NCBI RefSeq assembly: GCF_001724135.1
Contig: NZ_MEDS01000025.1
Coordinates: 1 to 64,000, forward strand
Direction: 5' to 3'
DNA: 64,000 nt
Origin: Comamonas sp. SCN 65-56
GTDB lineage: Bacteria > Pseudomonadota > Gammaproteobacteria > Burkholderiales > Burkholderiaceae_C
Of the stretch, positions 50,423-59,787 are shown in pieces; position 1 is the first letter of the stretch, and the number at the start of each line of letters is the position of its first letter. A model generated the notes under the pieces. That model saw nothing but the letters and a program-made list of their open reading frames with translations. It ran no database searches and was not told where the DNA came from. Position numbers and translations under genes: made by a program.

Positions 50423-52570
50423 TCAGTGACGCGCGCGGCGCACCAGCGAGCCGACATCGAGAATCAATGCCACGCTGCCATCGCCCATGATGGTAGCGCC
50501 CGAAACATTGGCCACCTTGCGGTAATTGGTCTCCAGATTCTTGACGACGACCTGCTGCTGCCCGAGCAGCTCATCCACCAGTACCGCCACGCGCGAGCTT
50601 TCGGCTTCCACCACGACCATGATGTCGTTGCCCTGGTCCGGCTTTTGCCGGGGCACCTGAAACACCCGCTCCAGCGAAACGACCGGCATGTACTCCTCGC
50701 GCACCTTCACCAGTTGCGAGCCCTGCGCCACGGTATTGATGCCTTCCTGGTTGACCTGGAATGATTCGACAACGGACGACAGCGGCAGGATGTAGACCTC
50801 ATCGCCGACCCCGACCGACATGCCATCCATGATGGCCAGCGTCAACGGCAGGCGCACCGATACCCGCGTGCCCACGCCTTCGACGGAATCGATTTCCACT
50901 GAGCCGTTGAGCGCGGAAATGTTTTTCTTCACGACATCCATGCCGACGCCGCGACCGGAGACATCGGTGACCACATCTGCCGTGGAAAACCCCGGCGCCA
51001 TGATCAGATTCCAGACGTCCGAGTCCGACATCGCATCGGAGACGTCCATGCCGCGCTCGCGCGCCTTGTTCAGCAGCTTCTCGCGCGAAAGGCCACGGCC
51101 GTCGTCGCGCACCTCGATCACGATGGAGCCGCCCTGGTGCGACGCCGAGAGCGTCAGCGTGCCATGTTCCGGTTTGCCGGCCGCCAGCCGATCGGCGGGC
51201 ATTTCTATGCCGTGATCGCAGCTGTTGCGCACCAGGTGGGTCAGCGGATCGGTGATTTTCTCGACCAGACTCTTGTCCAGTTCGGTCGCCTCGCCGTTGG
51301 TGACGAATTCCACTTTTTTTCCGAGCTTGGCCGCTAGGTCGCGCAGCATGCGCGGGAAACGACTGAAGACGGTGGACATCGGGATCATGCGAATCGACAT
51401 CACCGATTCCTGCAAGTCCCGCGTGTTGCGATCCAGGTCGGCCAGCCCGGCGAGCAATTGCTGGTGCAGCCCCGCGTCCAGGTCGCGGCTGTTTTGCGCC
51501 AGCATGGCCTGGGTGATGACCAGCTCGCCGACGAGATTGATCAACTGGTCCACCTTGTTCACGGCAACGCGAATGGTGCTCGATTCCATCGACGCGTGCG
51601 CCGCCGGCTTTTGCTGAGCCGCAGTGCCGGCAGCCACAGTCGGTGGTGCGCTTGATGGAGCGGGCGATGCGCTCTTCTGCGCCGCCGCCGGCACAATAGC
51701 AGCCCCTTCGTCCGCCGGAGCACCGGGCGCACCACTGAAAAATCCGTACTCCAGGCCCTGCGCGGAGTCGGCCGCGGTGGCCGGCGCCGGTTGCGCATCG
51801 GGCGATGCACCCAGCGCGCGAATGTTCACCTTCTCCTTGGCGACATGGAAGACGAACAGGTCCAGCAGGTCGCCATCGCTTGAGTTGGTACGCACGGCAA
51901 AGGTACGCATGCCCGCACGGTCGTCAGGCAGGTCGCTGATGGTGCCCAGACCGGCAATATCGCGGAACAGGTCCTTGATGGCATCGGCCAGCTCGGGTTG
52001 CTCCAGCGGGCCGATGCTGATCTCCAGTGCACGCTCACCCTGCGCACCCGCCAGCTGGACCGGGGCCGGCGCTGCCACGGGCGTCACCGCCGGCGGGGGC
52101 GGCGGGGGTGGGGGCGGAGCCTGCGCAGCGGCAGGTGCCGGTGCTTCGCCATCGGCCAGCGCCCGGATACGCTGCACCAGGTCGACCGTGGACACCGCCT
52201 CTCCCTGTTCGCCGCTCTGGTGGCGTGCGAGCAGACTGCGCGAGGCATCGGCGGACTCGAGCAGCGCGTCGATCATCGGCGGCGTGAGCTGCAGCTCGTG
52301 ACGGCGCAGCTTGTCCAGCAGCGATTCCATCTTGTGCGTCAGCTCCGCCACGTCGCTGAAACCAAAGGTCGCCGAGCCGCCCTTGATCGAGTGTGCGCAG
52401 CGGAAGATGCCGTTGAGCTCTTCGTCATCCGGTGCGCTGACATTGAGCGCCAGCAGCATCTGCTCCATCTGATCGAGGTTTTCGCCGGCTTCCTCGAAGA
52501 ACACGCCGTAGAACTGGGTGAGGTCGAAATCCGCCTCGCCGCCTGCGCTCTGGGAATGAAGGTCCGCCAT
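50423..52570 (-). CDS. cheA: Chemotaxis histidine kinase CheA
   Basis: This 715-residue kinase has an N-terminal HPt domain with phospho-His in CAHSIKGGSATFGF, Pro/Ala-rich linkers and a P2-like region. The dimerisation helices are ESSTIRVAVNKVDQLINLVG. HATPase elements HLVRNSCDHGIE and DDGRGLSREK follow, and a C-terminal CheW-like domain. It phosphorylates CheY and CheB. The start at 52570 is MADLHSQSAGGE; the upstream part of the frame is not needed. Confidence 0.96.
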   Translation of the reverse strand: MADLHSQSAGGEADFDLTQFYGVFFEEAGENLDQMEQMLLALNVSAPDDEELNGIFRCAHSIKGGSATFGFSDVAELTHKMESLLDKLRRHELQLTPPMIDALLESADASRSLLARHQSGEQGEAVSTVDLVQRIRALADGEAPAPAAAQAPPPPPPPPPAVTPVAAPAPVQLAGAQGERALEISIGPLEQPELADAIKDLFRDIAGLGTISDLPDDRAGMRTFAVRTNSSDGDLLDLFVFHVAKEKVNIRALGASPDAQPAPATAADSAQGLEYGFFSGAPGAPADEGAAIVPAAAQKSASPAPSSAPPTVAAGTAAQQKPAAHASMESSTIRVAVNKVDQLINLVGELVITQAMLAQNSRDLDAGLHQQLLAGLADLDRNTRDLQESVMSIRMIPMSTVFSRFPRMLRDLAAKLGKKVEFVTNGEATELDKSLVEKITDPLTHLVRNSCDHGIEMPADRLAAGKPEHGTLTLSASHQGGSIVIEVRDDGRGLSREKLLNKARERGMDVSDAMSDSDVWNLIMAPGFSTADVVTDVSGRGVGMDVVKKNISALNGSVEIDSVEGVGTRVSVRLPLTLAIMDGMSVGVGDEVYILPLSSVVESFQVNQEGINTVAQGSQLVKVREEYMPVVSLERVFQVPRQKPDQGNDIMVVVEAESSRVAVLVDELLGQQQVVVKNLETNYRKVANVSGATIMGDGSVALILDVGSLVRRARH

Positions 52571-52625
52571 GGATGGGTTCCTTTGCGTCTTTGTTTGCTG
52601 TTCAAACTGCGAATGCGTGACCGGC

Positions 52626-52988
52626 TCAGCCAATCACCTTGTGGATCACTTCCACCAGCCGGGTGGGGTCGAAAGGTTTGACCAGCCAGCCGGTGGCGCC
52701 GGCGTTGCGCCCGGCCTGCTTCATGACGTCGCTCGACTCGGTCGTGAGAATCAGGATCGGCATGCTTTTGAAACGGGGGTGCGAACGCAGGCGCCGGGTC
52801 AGGCCGATGCCATCCAGGCGCGGCATGTTCTGGTCTGCCAGCACCAGGCTGACGTCATGTGCCATGGCTTTTTCGTAGGCGTCCTCGCCGTCCACCGCTT
52901 CAACGACGTTGAATCCCGCGCTGGTGAGCGTGAACGTCACCATTTTTCGCATGGACGGTGAATCATCGACGGCCAGAATCGACTGCAT
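52626..52988 (-). CDS. cheY: Chemotaxis response regulator CheY
   Basis: This 120-residue single receiver domain begins MQSILAVDDSPSMRKMVTFT. The acidic pocket and phospho-Asp (VSLVLADQNMPRLDG), Thr in ILTTESS and Lys in WLVKPFD are all present. Phospho-CheY acts on FliM/FliN of the motor, encoded further along. It lies between the CheZ-like gene and cheA. Confidence 0.95.
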   Translation of the reverse strand: MQSILAVDDSPSMRKMVTFTLTSAGFNVVEAVDGEDAYEKAMAHDVSLVLADQNMPRLDGIGLTRRLRSHPRFKSMPILILTTESSDVMKQAGRNAGATGWLVKPFDPTRLVEVIHKVIG

Positions 52989-53045
52989 GCCAAGGCTCCC
53001 AAGATTCCAAGGTAGGTAGGTTAACCGGTAACTGTGTGTATGGAT

Positions 53046-53495
53046 TCAAAAGAGCTCGATGGAACCGGCGTCCATTTCACTCTGCGTCACCGGATTGGGC
53101 CGATCTGGCGCCACGGCATCCGGCGCCGCCGCTTCCTCGCCTGCCTCCGACCCCATGGCCTGTGCGCCAAGCCGATCCGAGCAGGCCTGCAACACCTTGC
53201 TGGTATGCGTGATGAGCTGGGTCGCCATGTCGTGAAATTGCAACTCCGTGACGGCGCTGCGCAGGGTATCGCGCAAACCCGCAAGCTCCGGCTGCGCCAT
53301 CAGCGCCTGCGGCGAGAGCGCCGCATCCGCGCTGGCAAAGCGCTGTATCAGATTGGTGGCAGCATGGTCGAGCAGACCTTCCAGGCGATGCAGATCATGC
53401 AGCGACGTCAGCAACGCATCCTGTATTTCGGCCAGCGCCATGACCTGAACCCCGACCACCGGCCCCGAAGAAGCATCCGACGTTGACGGCATCAT
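53046..53495 (-). CDS. Short CheZ-like putative CheY-P phosphatase
   Basis: This 149-residue helical protein is encoded just upstream of cheY. The central helix holds LQFHDMATQLITHTSKVL, in which D89 and Q93 make D-x3-Q, similar to the catalytic DLTGQ of CheZ. The C-terminus ends EMDAGSIELF, reminiscent of the short CheZ CheY-binding tail (acidic with terminal hydrophobics). It is shorter than typical CheZ (~214). The start MMPSTSD has GGGAGAG upstream. Role in dephosphorylating CheY-P is inferred. Confidence 0.6.
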   Translation of the reverse strand: MMPSTSDASSGPVVGVQVMALAEIQDALLTSLHDLHRLEGLLDHAATNLIQRFASADAALSPQALMAQPELAGLRDTLRSAVTELQFHDMATQLITHTSKVLQACSDRLGAQAMGSEAGEEAAAPDAVAPDRPNPVTQSEMDAGSIELF

Positions 53496-53579
53496 CTCTC
53501 CCGCATCGCACCAGCGAAACGTCCAGGCCACGGCAGCCATGCGACTAACATTGCACCGCTGTGCTCCCACTTGGCAAAC

Positions 53580-54707
53580 ATGATAGCTATTCCGGCCGAA
53601 ATTGACACCCTGAAAAAGCCCGTGCACATCTTGCATCTGGAAGATTCGGCGGCCGACCATGAGCTTGCGTGCCTTGTCCTGCGGCGCGCCGGGCTGGCGC
53701 ATCACATCCGGCAAGTGGACACCCTGGACGGGCTTGTGGCGGCGCTGCAAGAGCTGCCGTTCGATATCGTGCTGGCGGACTATCGGCTGCGCGGCTTCAC
53801 CGCGATCGACGCCTGGGCCCTTGCCCGCCCCTTGCCTGCCTGCCCGCCCTTCGTGCTGCTCTCGGGCGCCATCGGCGAAGCCGCCGCGGTGAACGCCATG
53901 CACCTGGGGTTTTCCGATTACCTGCTCAAGGACGATGTGGCCCGCTTGCCACGGGTCATTGCCCGTGCCATTGAAATGGCCGAATCCAGGCTGGCACGAG
54001 AGCAGGCGATGGCGGAGCTGGCCGCATCCGAGCAGCGCCTCGCGGACCTGGCCGAGCATTTGCAGGCCACTTTGGAGGAAGAGCGTGCCGCCATCGCGCG
54101 CGAGATCCATGACGATGTCGGTGGCGCCTTGACCGCGGCGCGCTTTGACCTGGCATGGATCAGCCGGCACGGCAGCGATGCGCAACTCTTGAGCCATGCA
54201 CAGAGCGCCAGCGAGATGCTGCAGCACGCCCTGGGTGCAAGCCAGCGAATCATGATGAATCTGCGCCCACCGGTGCTTGACCAGGGGCTGCTGGCGGCCG
54301 TGCAATGGCTGGTGCAAACCTTCGAGCGCCGCACTCGCATCGCCGCGCGATTGAGCACCGACCGGGAGATCCTTGCCCTGGCCCCGGCACTGCAACTGGT
54401 GGCCTACCGGACGGTGCAGGAAGCGCTCACCAACATCCAGAAATATGCCCAGGCCAGCCATGTGCGGGTGGAGCTTTCCGAGCACGATGGCAATCTGCTG
54501 CTGGAAGTGGGTGATGACGGCGTGGGCATCGCACCCGCGGCGCTGGCCAAACACACCTCGTTCGGCCTGCGCGGGCTGCGCGAGCGCGCCCGGCGCGCGG
54601 GCGGCTGGCTGGACGTGAGCAGCCAGCCAGGGCGCGGCACCACCATCATCCTCTCGCTGCCCACCGCAGCCGCGCGCACCAGCGACACCGGAGACAGTGC
54701 CTCATGA
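53580..54707 (+). CDS. Receiver-histidine kinase hybrid (HisKA_3/NarX-like, cytoplasmic)
   Basis: This 375-residue soluble protein has an N-terminal receiver domain with acceptor D67 (IVLADYRLRG) and K117. A coiled-coil linker (131-168) follows, then HisKA_3 with phospho-His H177 (AREIHDDVGG), and HATPase with QEALTNIQKYAQASHV and DDGVGIAP. No membrane segment or sensor domain is seen, so the signal may arrive by phosphotransfer. The start is ATG at 53580; a TTG three codons upstream is possible. It overlaps the LuxR-type regulator by 4 nt. Confidence 0.85.
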   Translation: MIAIPAEIDTLKKPVHILHLEDSAADHELACLVLRRAGLAHHIRQVDTLDGLVAALQELPFDIVLADYRLRGFTAIDAWALARPLPACPPFVLLSGAIGEAAAVNAMHLGFSDYLLKDDVARLPRVIARAIEMAESRLAREQAMAELAASEQRLADLAEHLQATLEEERAAIAREIHDDVGGALTAARFDLAWISRHGSDAQLLSHAQSASEMLQHALGASQRIMMNLRPPVLDQGLLAAVQWLVQTFERRTRIAARLSTDREILALAPALQLVAYRTVQEALTNIQKYAQASHVRVELSEHDGNLLLEVGDDGVGIAPAALAKHTSFGLRGLRERARRAGGWLDVSSQPGRGTTIILSLPTAAARTSDTGDSAS

Positions 54708-55333
54708 TCCATGTGATTTTGTGCGACGACCACGCCATCTTGCGCCGCGGCATCCGCGACACCTTGGCGGAGGCCCCGGACATTGAAGTGACCGGCGAGG
54801 CAGGCAGCTATACGGAGCTCAGGGAGCTGCTGCGTCACACCCCATGCGAGGTCCTGCTGCTGGACCTCAACCTGCCGGGGCGCAGCGGCATGGAAGTGCT
54901 TGCCAGCCTGCACGAAAGCCATCCGCAGATCAAGGTGCTGATTGTCTCGATGTACCCCGAAGACCAATACGCACTGCGCGCCATCAAGGCCGGCGCGCAC
55001 GGCTACGCCAACAAGGCGAGCGACCCGCTGCTGCTGATCCAGGCCGTGCGCACCGTGGTGCAGGGTCGCAAATACCTCACGCCCGAAGTCGCCCAACTGC
55101 TTGCCGACAGTCTGTCGCAGCCCGAACGCGAATTGCCGCATGAGCAACTCTCGGAGCGCGAAATGCAGACGCTGGTGAAAATTGCGTCGGGCAAGCGCCT
55201 GTCGGACATCGCGCAGGAATTGGTGCTCAGCCCCAAGACCGTGAGCGTTTACCGCGCTCGGGTGCTGGACAAGCTGCACCTGAGCAACAACGCCGAACTC
55301 ACGGTCTATGCCATTCGCAACAAATTGGTATGA
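54704..55333 (+). CDS. LuxR/NarL-family response regulator
   Basis: This 209-residue response regulator has a receiver domain with acceptor D54 (VLLLDLNLPGRSG), MYPEDQYALRAIKAGAHGYA and a LuxR helix-turn-helix (about 143-205: LSEREMQTLVKIASGKRLSD...LSPKTVSVYRARVLDKL). It is coupled to the preceding kinase. Position next to che and fli suggests but does not show motility control. It ends at the repeat at 55334. Confidence 0.88.
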   Translation: MIHVILCDDHAILRRGIRDTLAEAPDIEVTGEAGSYTELRELLRHTPCEVLLLDLNLPGRSGMEVLASLHESHPQIKVLIVSMYPEDQYALRAIKAGAHGYANKASDPLLLIQAVRTVVQGRKYLTPEVAQLLADSLSQPERELPHEQLSEREMQTLVKIASGKRLSDIAQELVLSPKTVSVYRARVLDKLHLSNNAELTVYAIRNKLV

Positions 55334-55380
55334 AAATAATAGCTTATAGCGCTTGCTGGCAAAGCGCGAAAGGCATATTT
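55334..55380 (+). repeat. Dispersed intergenic repeat copy 2 (Comamonadaceae type)
   Basis: AAATAATAGCTTATAGCGCT at 55334 continues as TGCTGGCAAAGCGCGAAAGGCATATTT. It lies in the 57-bp gap between the convergent response-regulator and fliR genes. It matches the minus-strand copy at 33171-33231 in the order AATAGCT, GCGCTT, TGG, GCG, AGGC, TTT. The GCGCTT/AAGCGC arms around TGCTGGC suggest a small hairpin. It may act as a bidirectional terminator. Confidence 0.62.
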
Positions 55381-55390
55381 ACTTGTATTT

Positions 55391-56158
55391 TCAGTACCCC
55401 CCGAACAGATCTATCGCCTGCTGCAGCAAGGTAAAGAGCGGCTGCTCCAGCATGGGCAGCGTCGCGGTGATGCCCAGCAGCCCGACGGTAATCGTGACCG
55501 GAAAGCCCACTGCATAAATATTGGTCTGCGGCGCCACGCGCGAGATGATGCCCATGGTAAGGTTGACGAACAGCAGCAGCGCCACCAGCGGCAGCGCGAT
55601 CCACAGCGCACTGGAAAAAACCCCTGCCCCCAGATCCTGCAGACGCAGTTGCGCCAGCGCCTGCATCAGCTCGCCATCGACCGGAAAAGCCTTGAAACTG
55701 TGAATCACGGCCATGAGCACCATCAAGTGGCCGTTGACGACGATGAACAGCAGCAGCGCCAGGTTGCTGTAGAAGCTGGTGAGCGCGCCACGCTGCGAAT
55801 TGCTGGCCGGATCGAAAAACGAGGCGTAGTTCAGCCCCATCTGCAGGCCTATGACTTCGCCTGCCAGCTCAATCGCGACAAACACCAGTCGCACGGCAAA
55901 GCCTATGCACAGGCCAACGCCCACTTGCTGCACGATTGCGCCCCAGGCAGCGCTAGAGTTGATCGCAACCACGGGCTGATCCGGCAAAGCCGCCTGCGCG
56001 CAGACCGCCACCAAAAACGCCAGCGCCACCTTCAGGCGCACCGGAATGGCGCGCATCGAGAAGATGGGCGCGGCGGTGAACATCGCCAGTACACGCAGAA
56101 ACGGCCACAGCACCGGCGAAAGCCAGGCCATGAGCTGCGCCTCATTGAAAGTAAGCAC
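55391..56158 (-). CDS. fliR: Flagellar export apparatus protein FliR
   Basis: This 255-residue protein has about six helices and is part of the FliPQR core of the flagellar type III export gate. It begins MLTFNEAQLMAWLSPVLWPF and has the conserved GLQMGLNYASFFDP segment. It is last of the fliLMNOPQR cluster, with fliQ 9 bp upstream. Confidence 0.94.
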   Translation of the reverse strand: MLTFNEAQLMAWLSPVLWPFLRVLAMFTAAPIFSMRAIPVRLKVALAFLVAVCAQAALPDQPVVAINSSAAWGAIVQQVGVGLCIGFAVRLVFVAIELAGEVIGLQMGLNYASFFDPASNSQRGALTSFYSNLALLLFIVVNGHLMVLMAVIHSFKAFPVDGELMQALAQLRLQDLGAGVFSSALWIALPLVALLLFVNLTMGIISRVAPQTNIYAVGFPVTITVGLLGITATLPMLEQPLFTLLQQAIDLFGGY

Positions 56159-56167
56159 GGCGCGCGC

Positions 56168-56437
56168 CTAACCGACGACGCTCGGAATGCTCTCTATCGT
56201 GCTGCGCACATAGTCCACCAGTGTCGTCACCATCCAGGGGCCGGCAAGCGCAAACACCAGCACCGCCGCCACCAGCTTGGGCACAAAGGACAGCGTGGCC
56301 TCATGCACCTGGGTGACCGCCTGAAAAATGCTGACGATGAGGCCGACGACCATCACCGCACCGAGCGCCGGCAGAGCAATCATCAAAAGCAGCATCAGCG
56401 CATCGTGGCCGAAGCCAAGAACGAATTGGGCCGTCAT
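56168..56437 (-). CDS. fliQ: Flagellar export apparatus protein FliQ
   Basis: This 89-residue, two-helix protein has GHDALMLLLMIALPALG and AVTQVHEATLSFVPKL, as in FliQ. It builds the export gate with FliP and FliR. The start MTAQFVLG at 56437 is chosen; an 8-residue extension overlaps the fliP end. It lies 13 bp after fliP. Confidence 0.93.
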   Translation of the reverse strand: MTAQFVLGFGHDALMLLLMIALPALGAVMVVGLIVSIFQAVTQVHEATLSFVPKLVAAVLVFALAGPWMVTTLVDYVRSTIESIPSVVG

Positions 56438-56450
56438 GAATACCTCGTTT

Positions 56451-57215
56451 TCAACCGGCAAAGCTCGCGGCCAGCGAGCCCATGATCAGGTTCCAGCCAT
56501 CGGCCAGCACAAACAGCATCAGCTTGAACGGCAGCGCCACCAGCACCGGGGAGAGCATCATCATTCCGAGCGACATCAGCACGCTGGCCACCACCATGTC
56601 GATGATGAGAAACGGGATGAACACCATGAACGCAATCTGAAAGGCCGACTTGAGTTCGCTGGTGACGAAGGCAGGCACCAGCACCCGCAGTGGCGCAGTC
56701 TCGGCCGTCACCTCGGCCGGCAGCTTGGCCAGGCGGGCAAACAGCGCAAAGTCGCTCTGCCGCGTCTGCTTGAGCATGAAGCTGCGCATCGGTGCCTCGG
56801 CCTTGGGCAGCGCCTGCTCGAAGTTGAGCTGATTGTTGGTATAGGGCAGGTAGGCTTCCTGGTAGACCTTGTCCAGCGTCGGCCCCATCACAAAGAACGT
56901 GAGAAACAGCGACAGCCCGATGATGACCATGTTGGGCGGCGCCGCCTGCGTGCCCAGCGCCTGACGCAGCAACGAAAGCACGATGACGATGCGCGTGAAG
57001 CTCGTCATCAGGAGCAGCACCGCCGGCAGGAAAGACAGCGCGGTGAAGAACAGCAGTGTCTGAATCGGCACCGAGTAGCTGTTGCCCCCCGGGCCCGATC
57101 CGATCATGATGGGCAGCGTGCCCGCCGCATCCTGCGCCAGCGCGCCACCGACCGGCAGCAGCGCCAGCGCCGCGACCACCGCCAGCCAGCCCAGCCACAG
57201 AGGCAGCCTACGCAT
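56451..57215 (-). CDS. fliP: Flagellar export apparatus protein FliP
   Basis: This 254-residue protein has a cleaved signal sequence ([20 protein letters not shown]). Four helices follow, with [20 protein letters not shown] and [16 protein letters not shown] typical of FliP. The start at 57215 overlaps fliO by 8 nt; an upstream Met at 57248 is less likely. FliP nucleates the FliPQR gate. Confidence 0.94.
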   Translation of the reverse strand: MRRLPLWLGWLAVVAALALLPVGGALAQDAAGTLPIMIGSGPGGNSYSVPIQTLLFFTALSFLPAVLLLMTSFTRIVIVLSLLRQALGTQAAPPNMVIIGLSLFLTFFVMGPTLDKVYQEAYLPYTNNQLNFEQALPKAEAPMRSFMLKQTRQSDFALFARLAKLPAEVTAETAPLRVLVPAFVTSELKSAFQIAFMVFIPFLIIDMVVASVLMSLGMMMLSPVLVALPFKLMLFVLADGWNLIMGSLAASFAG

Positions 57216-57534
57216 GGGATGCCGCGCCGCGCGCCGCGGCCACTTCATCGGAAAACGACGCCGCCTCGCGCACATGCAGGCAAGTAATCTGCTGCGCCGT
57301 CACGCCCAGGATCAACACCACCCGCTGCCCGGGGGCCCCGGCCTCCACGGTCACCACACGCTGCTGCGGCCCTATGGCCACGGACGAAAGCACGCGCGCA
57401 TTCGCGGCCACCGCATCCGGCAGCAACTGGTCACGCCCCTGCTGCCAGCGCCGCACCCACCACGGCAAGAGCGCGATGGCGCCGATGAACAGCACCACCC
57501 ACACCAAGGACGAATAACTAGCCCCGGCTGACAC
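57208..57534 (-). CDS. fliO: Flagellar biosynthesis protein FliO
   Basis: This 108-residue protein has one N-terminal helix ([18 protein letters not shown]) and a cytosolic domain [20 protein letters not shown] that is typical of FliO, the assembly factor for FliP. The GTG start at 57534 overlaps fliN by 17 nt. An ATG at 57564 is also in frame and would overlap fliN by 47 nt, so the start is uncertain. Confidence 0.85.
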   Translation of the reverse strand: MSAGASYSSLVWVVLFIGAIALLPWWVRRWQQGRDQLLPDAVAANARVLSSVAIGPQQRVVTVEAGAPGQRVVLILGVTAQQITCLHVREAASFSDEVAAARGAASHA

Positions 57535-57979
57535 GGCGCAGGCGCTCCGACGGCGTGACCACATCGGTGAGACGAATGCCGAACTTGTCGTTCACAACCA
57601 CCACCTCCCCCTGCGCGATCAGATACCCGTTGACCAGCACGTCCATGGGCTCACCCGCGAGCGCATCGAGTTCGACCACCGAGCCCTGACCCAGCTGCAG
57701 GATGTACTTGATCGGCACCTTGGTGCGCCCCAGCTCCACCGACAGCTGCACGGGAATGTCCAGCACCATGTTGATGTCGTGCACCGAGGGGTCGCCACTG
57801 CCGGCATACGCTGGCGCACCGCCGCCGGAGAGCGGGCCACCCTGCTCTGGCGCGGACGCGTCGGACGTGGCTGACTTTTGCTCGTTGAGCGCCTCTGCCC
57901 AGTCGGCGAAGGCATCATCGGCCGCTGCCTGGCCGCCTTCGGCAGCAACCGCTTCGGAGGTGTTGGAATCAGTAGCCAT
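57518..57979 (-). CDS. fliN: Flagellar motor switch protein FliN
   Basis: This 153-residue protein has a variable acidic N-terminus (residues 1-70) and a C-terminal SpoA domain with MVLDIPVQLSVELGRTKVPI and VNDKFGIRLTDVV. It forms the C-ring with FliM and FliG. The start at 57979 overlaps fliM by 11 nt. Confidence 0.95.
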   Translation of the reverse strand: MATDSNTSEAVAAEGGQAAADDAFADWAEALNEQKSATSDASAPEQGGPLSGGGAPAYAGSGDPSVHDINMVLDIPVQLSVELGRTKVPIKYILQLGQGSVVELDALAGEPMDVLVNGYLIAQGEVVVVNDKFGIRLTDVVTPSERLRRVSRG

Positions 57980-58973
57980 GGTCTTTCCCCGTCCAGCCGG
58001 CATCGCCGGTTTGCAAGCGCTCTTCGATGCGAATCGCGTACTTGGCGTTGTGCGTGCCGTACTGGCACTCAAACAGGTCGATGCCGCCGACCGAAGCACG
58101 AATGCGCGGCAGGCGCTCGAGCTCCACAAAATCGCCCGGGCGCATCGCCAGCAACTGCTCGACCGTGGCATCCGCGCGCGCCAGCTCGGCCACCAGCGTC
58201 ACTTCGGCCGATTGCATCTCGCGCGACAGCACCTTGACCCAGCGCCGGTCCACCTCGATCGCATCGCCCTGCACGGTGGAATAAAGCACGTCGCGGATCG
58301 GCTCCAGCGTGGCGTAGGGCATGGTGATGTGGATGGAGCCGGCCAGATCGCCGATTTCCAGGTGAAACGCGGTCGAGACGACGATCTCGCTCGGTGTGGC
58401 GATATTGGCAAACTGCGGCTGCATCTCCGAGCGCTGATACGACAACTCAAGCGGGTAGATGCCCTGCCAGGCCTTCTTGTATTCGGTGGTGATCACATCC
58501 ACCAGCCGCTGGATCACGCGCTGCTCGGTGGCGGAAAAATCACGCCCCTCGATGCGCGTCTGGTACTTCCCGGCGCCGCCATACAGCGTGTCGATGAGAC
58601 CAAACACCAGCGATGGTTCGCACACCACCAGACCGCTGCCACGCAGCGGGCGTATCGCCACGATATTGAAATTGGTCGGCACCACGATCTCGCGCAGGAA
58701 GGCGTTGTAGCGCTGTACCGAGACCGTTCCGACGGAAATCTCGGGGCTGCGGCGGATGAAGTTGAACAGGCCCACACGCAAGTTGCGCGCAAAGCGTTCG
58801 TTGACGATCTCCATCGTCGGCATGCGCCCGCGGACGATGCGCTCCTGACTGGAAATGTCGTAATTGCGTACGCCGCTCGATTCGACCTCTTCCTCGACGT
58901 TTTTCTGGCTTTCGCCCGTCACGCCTTCCAGCAGAGCATCGACTTCTTCCTGGGACAGAAAGCTGTCAGCCAT
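57969..58973 (-). CDS. fliM: Flagellar motor switch protein FliM
   Basis: This 334-residue C-ring protein starts MADSFLSQEEVDALLEGVTG, the conserved N-terminal peptide that binds CheY-P. The CheC-like middle domain is followed by a SpoA-like C-terminus. It links cheY of this window to the motor. It lies between fliL (24 bp gap) and fliN. Confidence 0.96.
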   Translation of the reverse strand: MADSFLSQEEVDALLEGVTGESQKNVEEEVESSGVRNYDISSQERIVRGRMPTMEIVNERFARNLRVGLFNFIRRSPEISVGTVSVQRYNAFLREIVVPTNFNIVAIRPLRGSGLVVCEPSLVFGLIDTLYGGAGKYQTRIEGRDFSATEQRVIQRLVDVITTEYKKAWQGIYPLELSYQRSEMQPQFANIATPSEIVVSTAFHLEIGDLAGSIHITMPYATLEPIRDVLYSTVQGDAIEVDRRWVKVLSREMQSAEVTLVAELARADATVEQLLAMRPGDFVELERLPRIRASVGGIDLFECQYGTHNAKYAIRIEERLQTGDAGWTGKDHGY

Positions 58974-58997
58974 GGTTTCCTCCTCGGCCCGGTCCCA

Positions 58998-59606
58998 CTA
59001 CTGAACAATGAAACTGGAGAACAGCACTGCACGCACCGGCGCGTTGCTGTCCACAGTCGCCTTGCGAGGCTTGGTGTCCTCCTGGTCATCTTCTTCGGCG
59101 GCAGCACGTTTCTTGCGTGTTTTTGCTCGCGGCGGCACATACCCCAGCGCATCGAGCACCTCGCCGCGTATGTCGGCTGCGAGCTTCTCCTTGCCTTCGC
59201 GCGAAAGCAATTCCTCGGAGCTGCGTTGCGACAGCAGCATCAGCACGCCACTGCGTATCGTCGGCATGAGGGATTTGACCTTCTCTGACGTCTTGCCATC
59301 GGCCAGTTCCAGCGTGATGCCCACCTGGGCAAAACGGTCTCCGCCGGGGTCCGCCAGATTGACCACCATGTTGTCCATGGGCAAAAACGCCGGCGGCGTC
59401 TTGGACTCTGCCACTTGGGCGACAGCTTCGTCCCCGTCCTCATCCAGATGGGCGCTGCGCTGTTTGGCGAGGTACCACAGCACACCGGCAGCAGCAATCG
59501 CCAGCACCACCACCAGCGCCAGAATGATGATGATCAGCTTCTTCTTGCCCTTGGGAGGTGTGGGTGCAGCAGTTTCTTCGGCCACGTGCAAGCTTTCTCG
59601 CGCCAC
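58998..59606 (-). CDS. fliL: Flagellar basal body-associated protein FliL
   Basis: This 202-residue protein has one helix near the N-terminus (KKKLIIIILALVVVLAIAAA) and a periplasmic FliL domain with MVVNLADPGGDRFAQVGITL. The insert RAKTRKKRAAAEEDDQED is a charged loop absent from many FliLs. The start is GTG at 59606. The C-terminus APVRAVLFSSFIVQ matches the family. It supports the stator. Confidence 0.9.
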   Translation of the reverse strand: MARESLHVAEETAAPTPPKGKKKLIIIILALVVVLAIAAAGVLWYLAKQRSAHLDEDGDEAVAQVAESKTPPAFLPMDNMVVNLADPGGDRFAQVGITLELADGKTSEKVKSLMPTIRSGVLMLLSQRSSEELLSREGKEKLAADIRGEVLDALGYVPPRAKTRKKRAAAEEDDQEDTKPRKATVDSNAPVRAVLFSSFIVQ

Positions 59607-59787
59607 GCGGGCGCCATGGGTTCAAGAGCTCGACAGCGCCACCAGGGGCACGACCGAGCCGTTGCACGATTATTGGGCAGGTACGCCCCGGTGATAGCCA
59701 GAATAACGCTGCAAACCCGGCATATTCACCCCCTGCAGGTGACCACGCAGAGGGACCGCAGCCAGCGCCGCGGCCCATCGGGCAGGA

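Noticed and set aside
59607-59787. Possible promoter or small gene between fliK and fliL
   Set aside because: No box pair with acceptable spacing and no coding pattern was found in the 181 bp.
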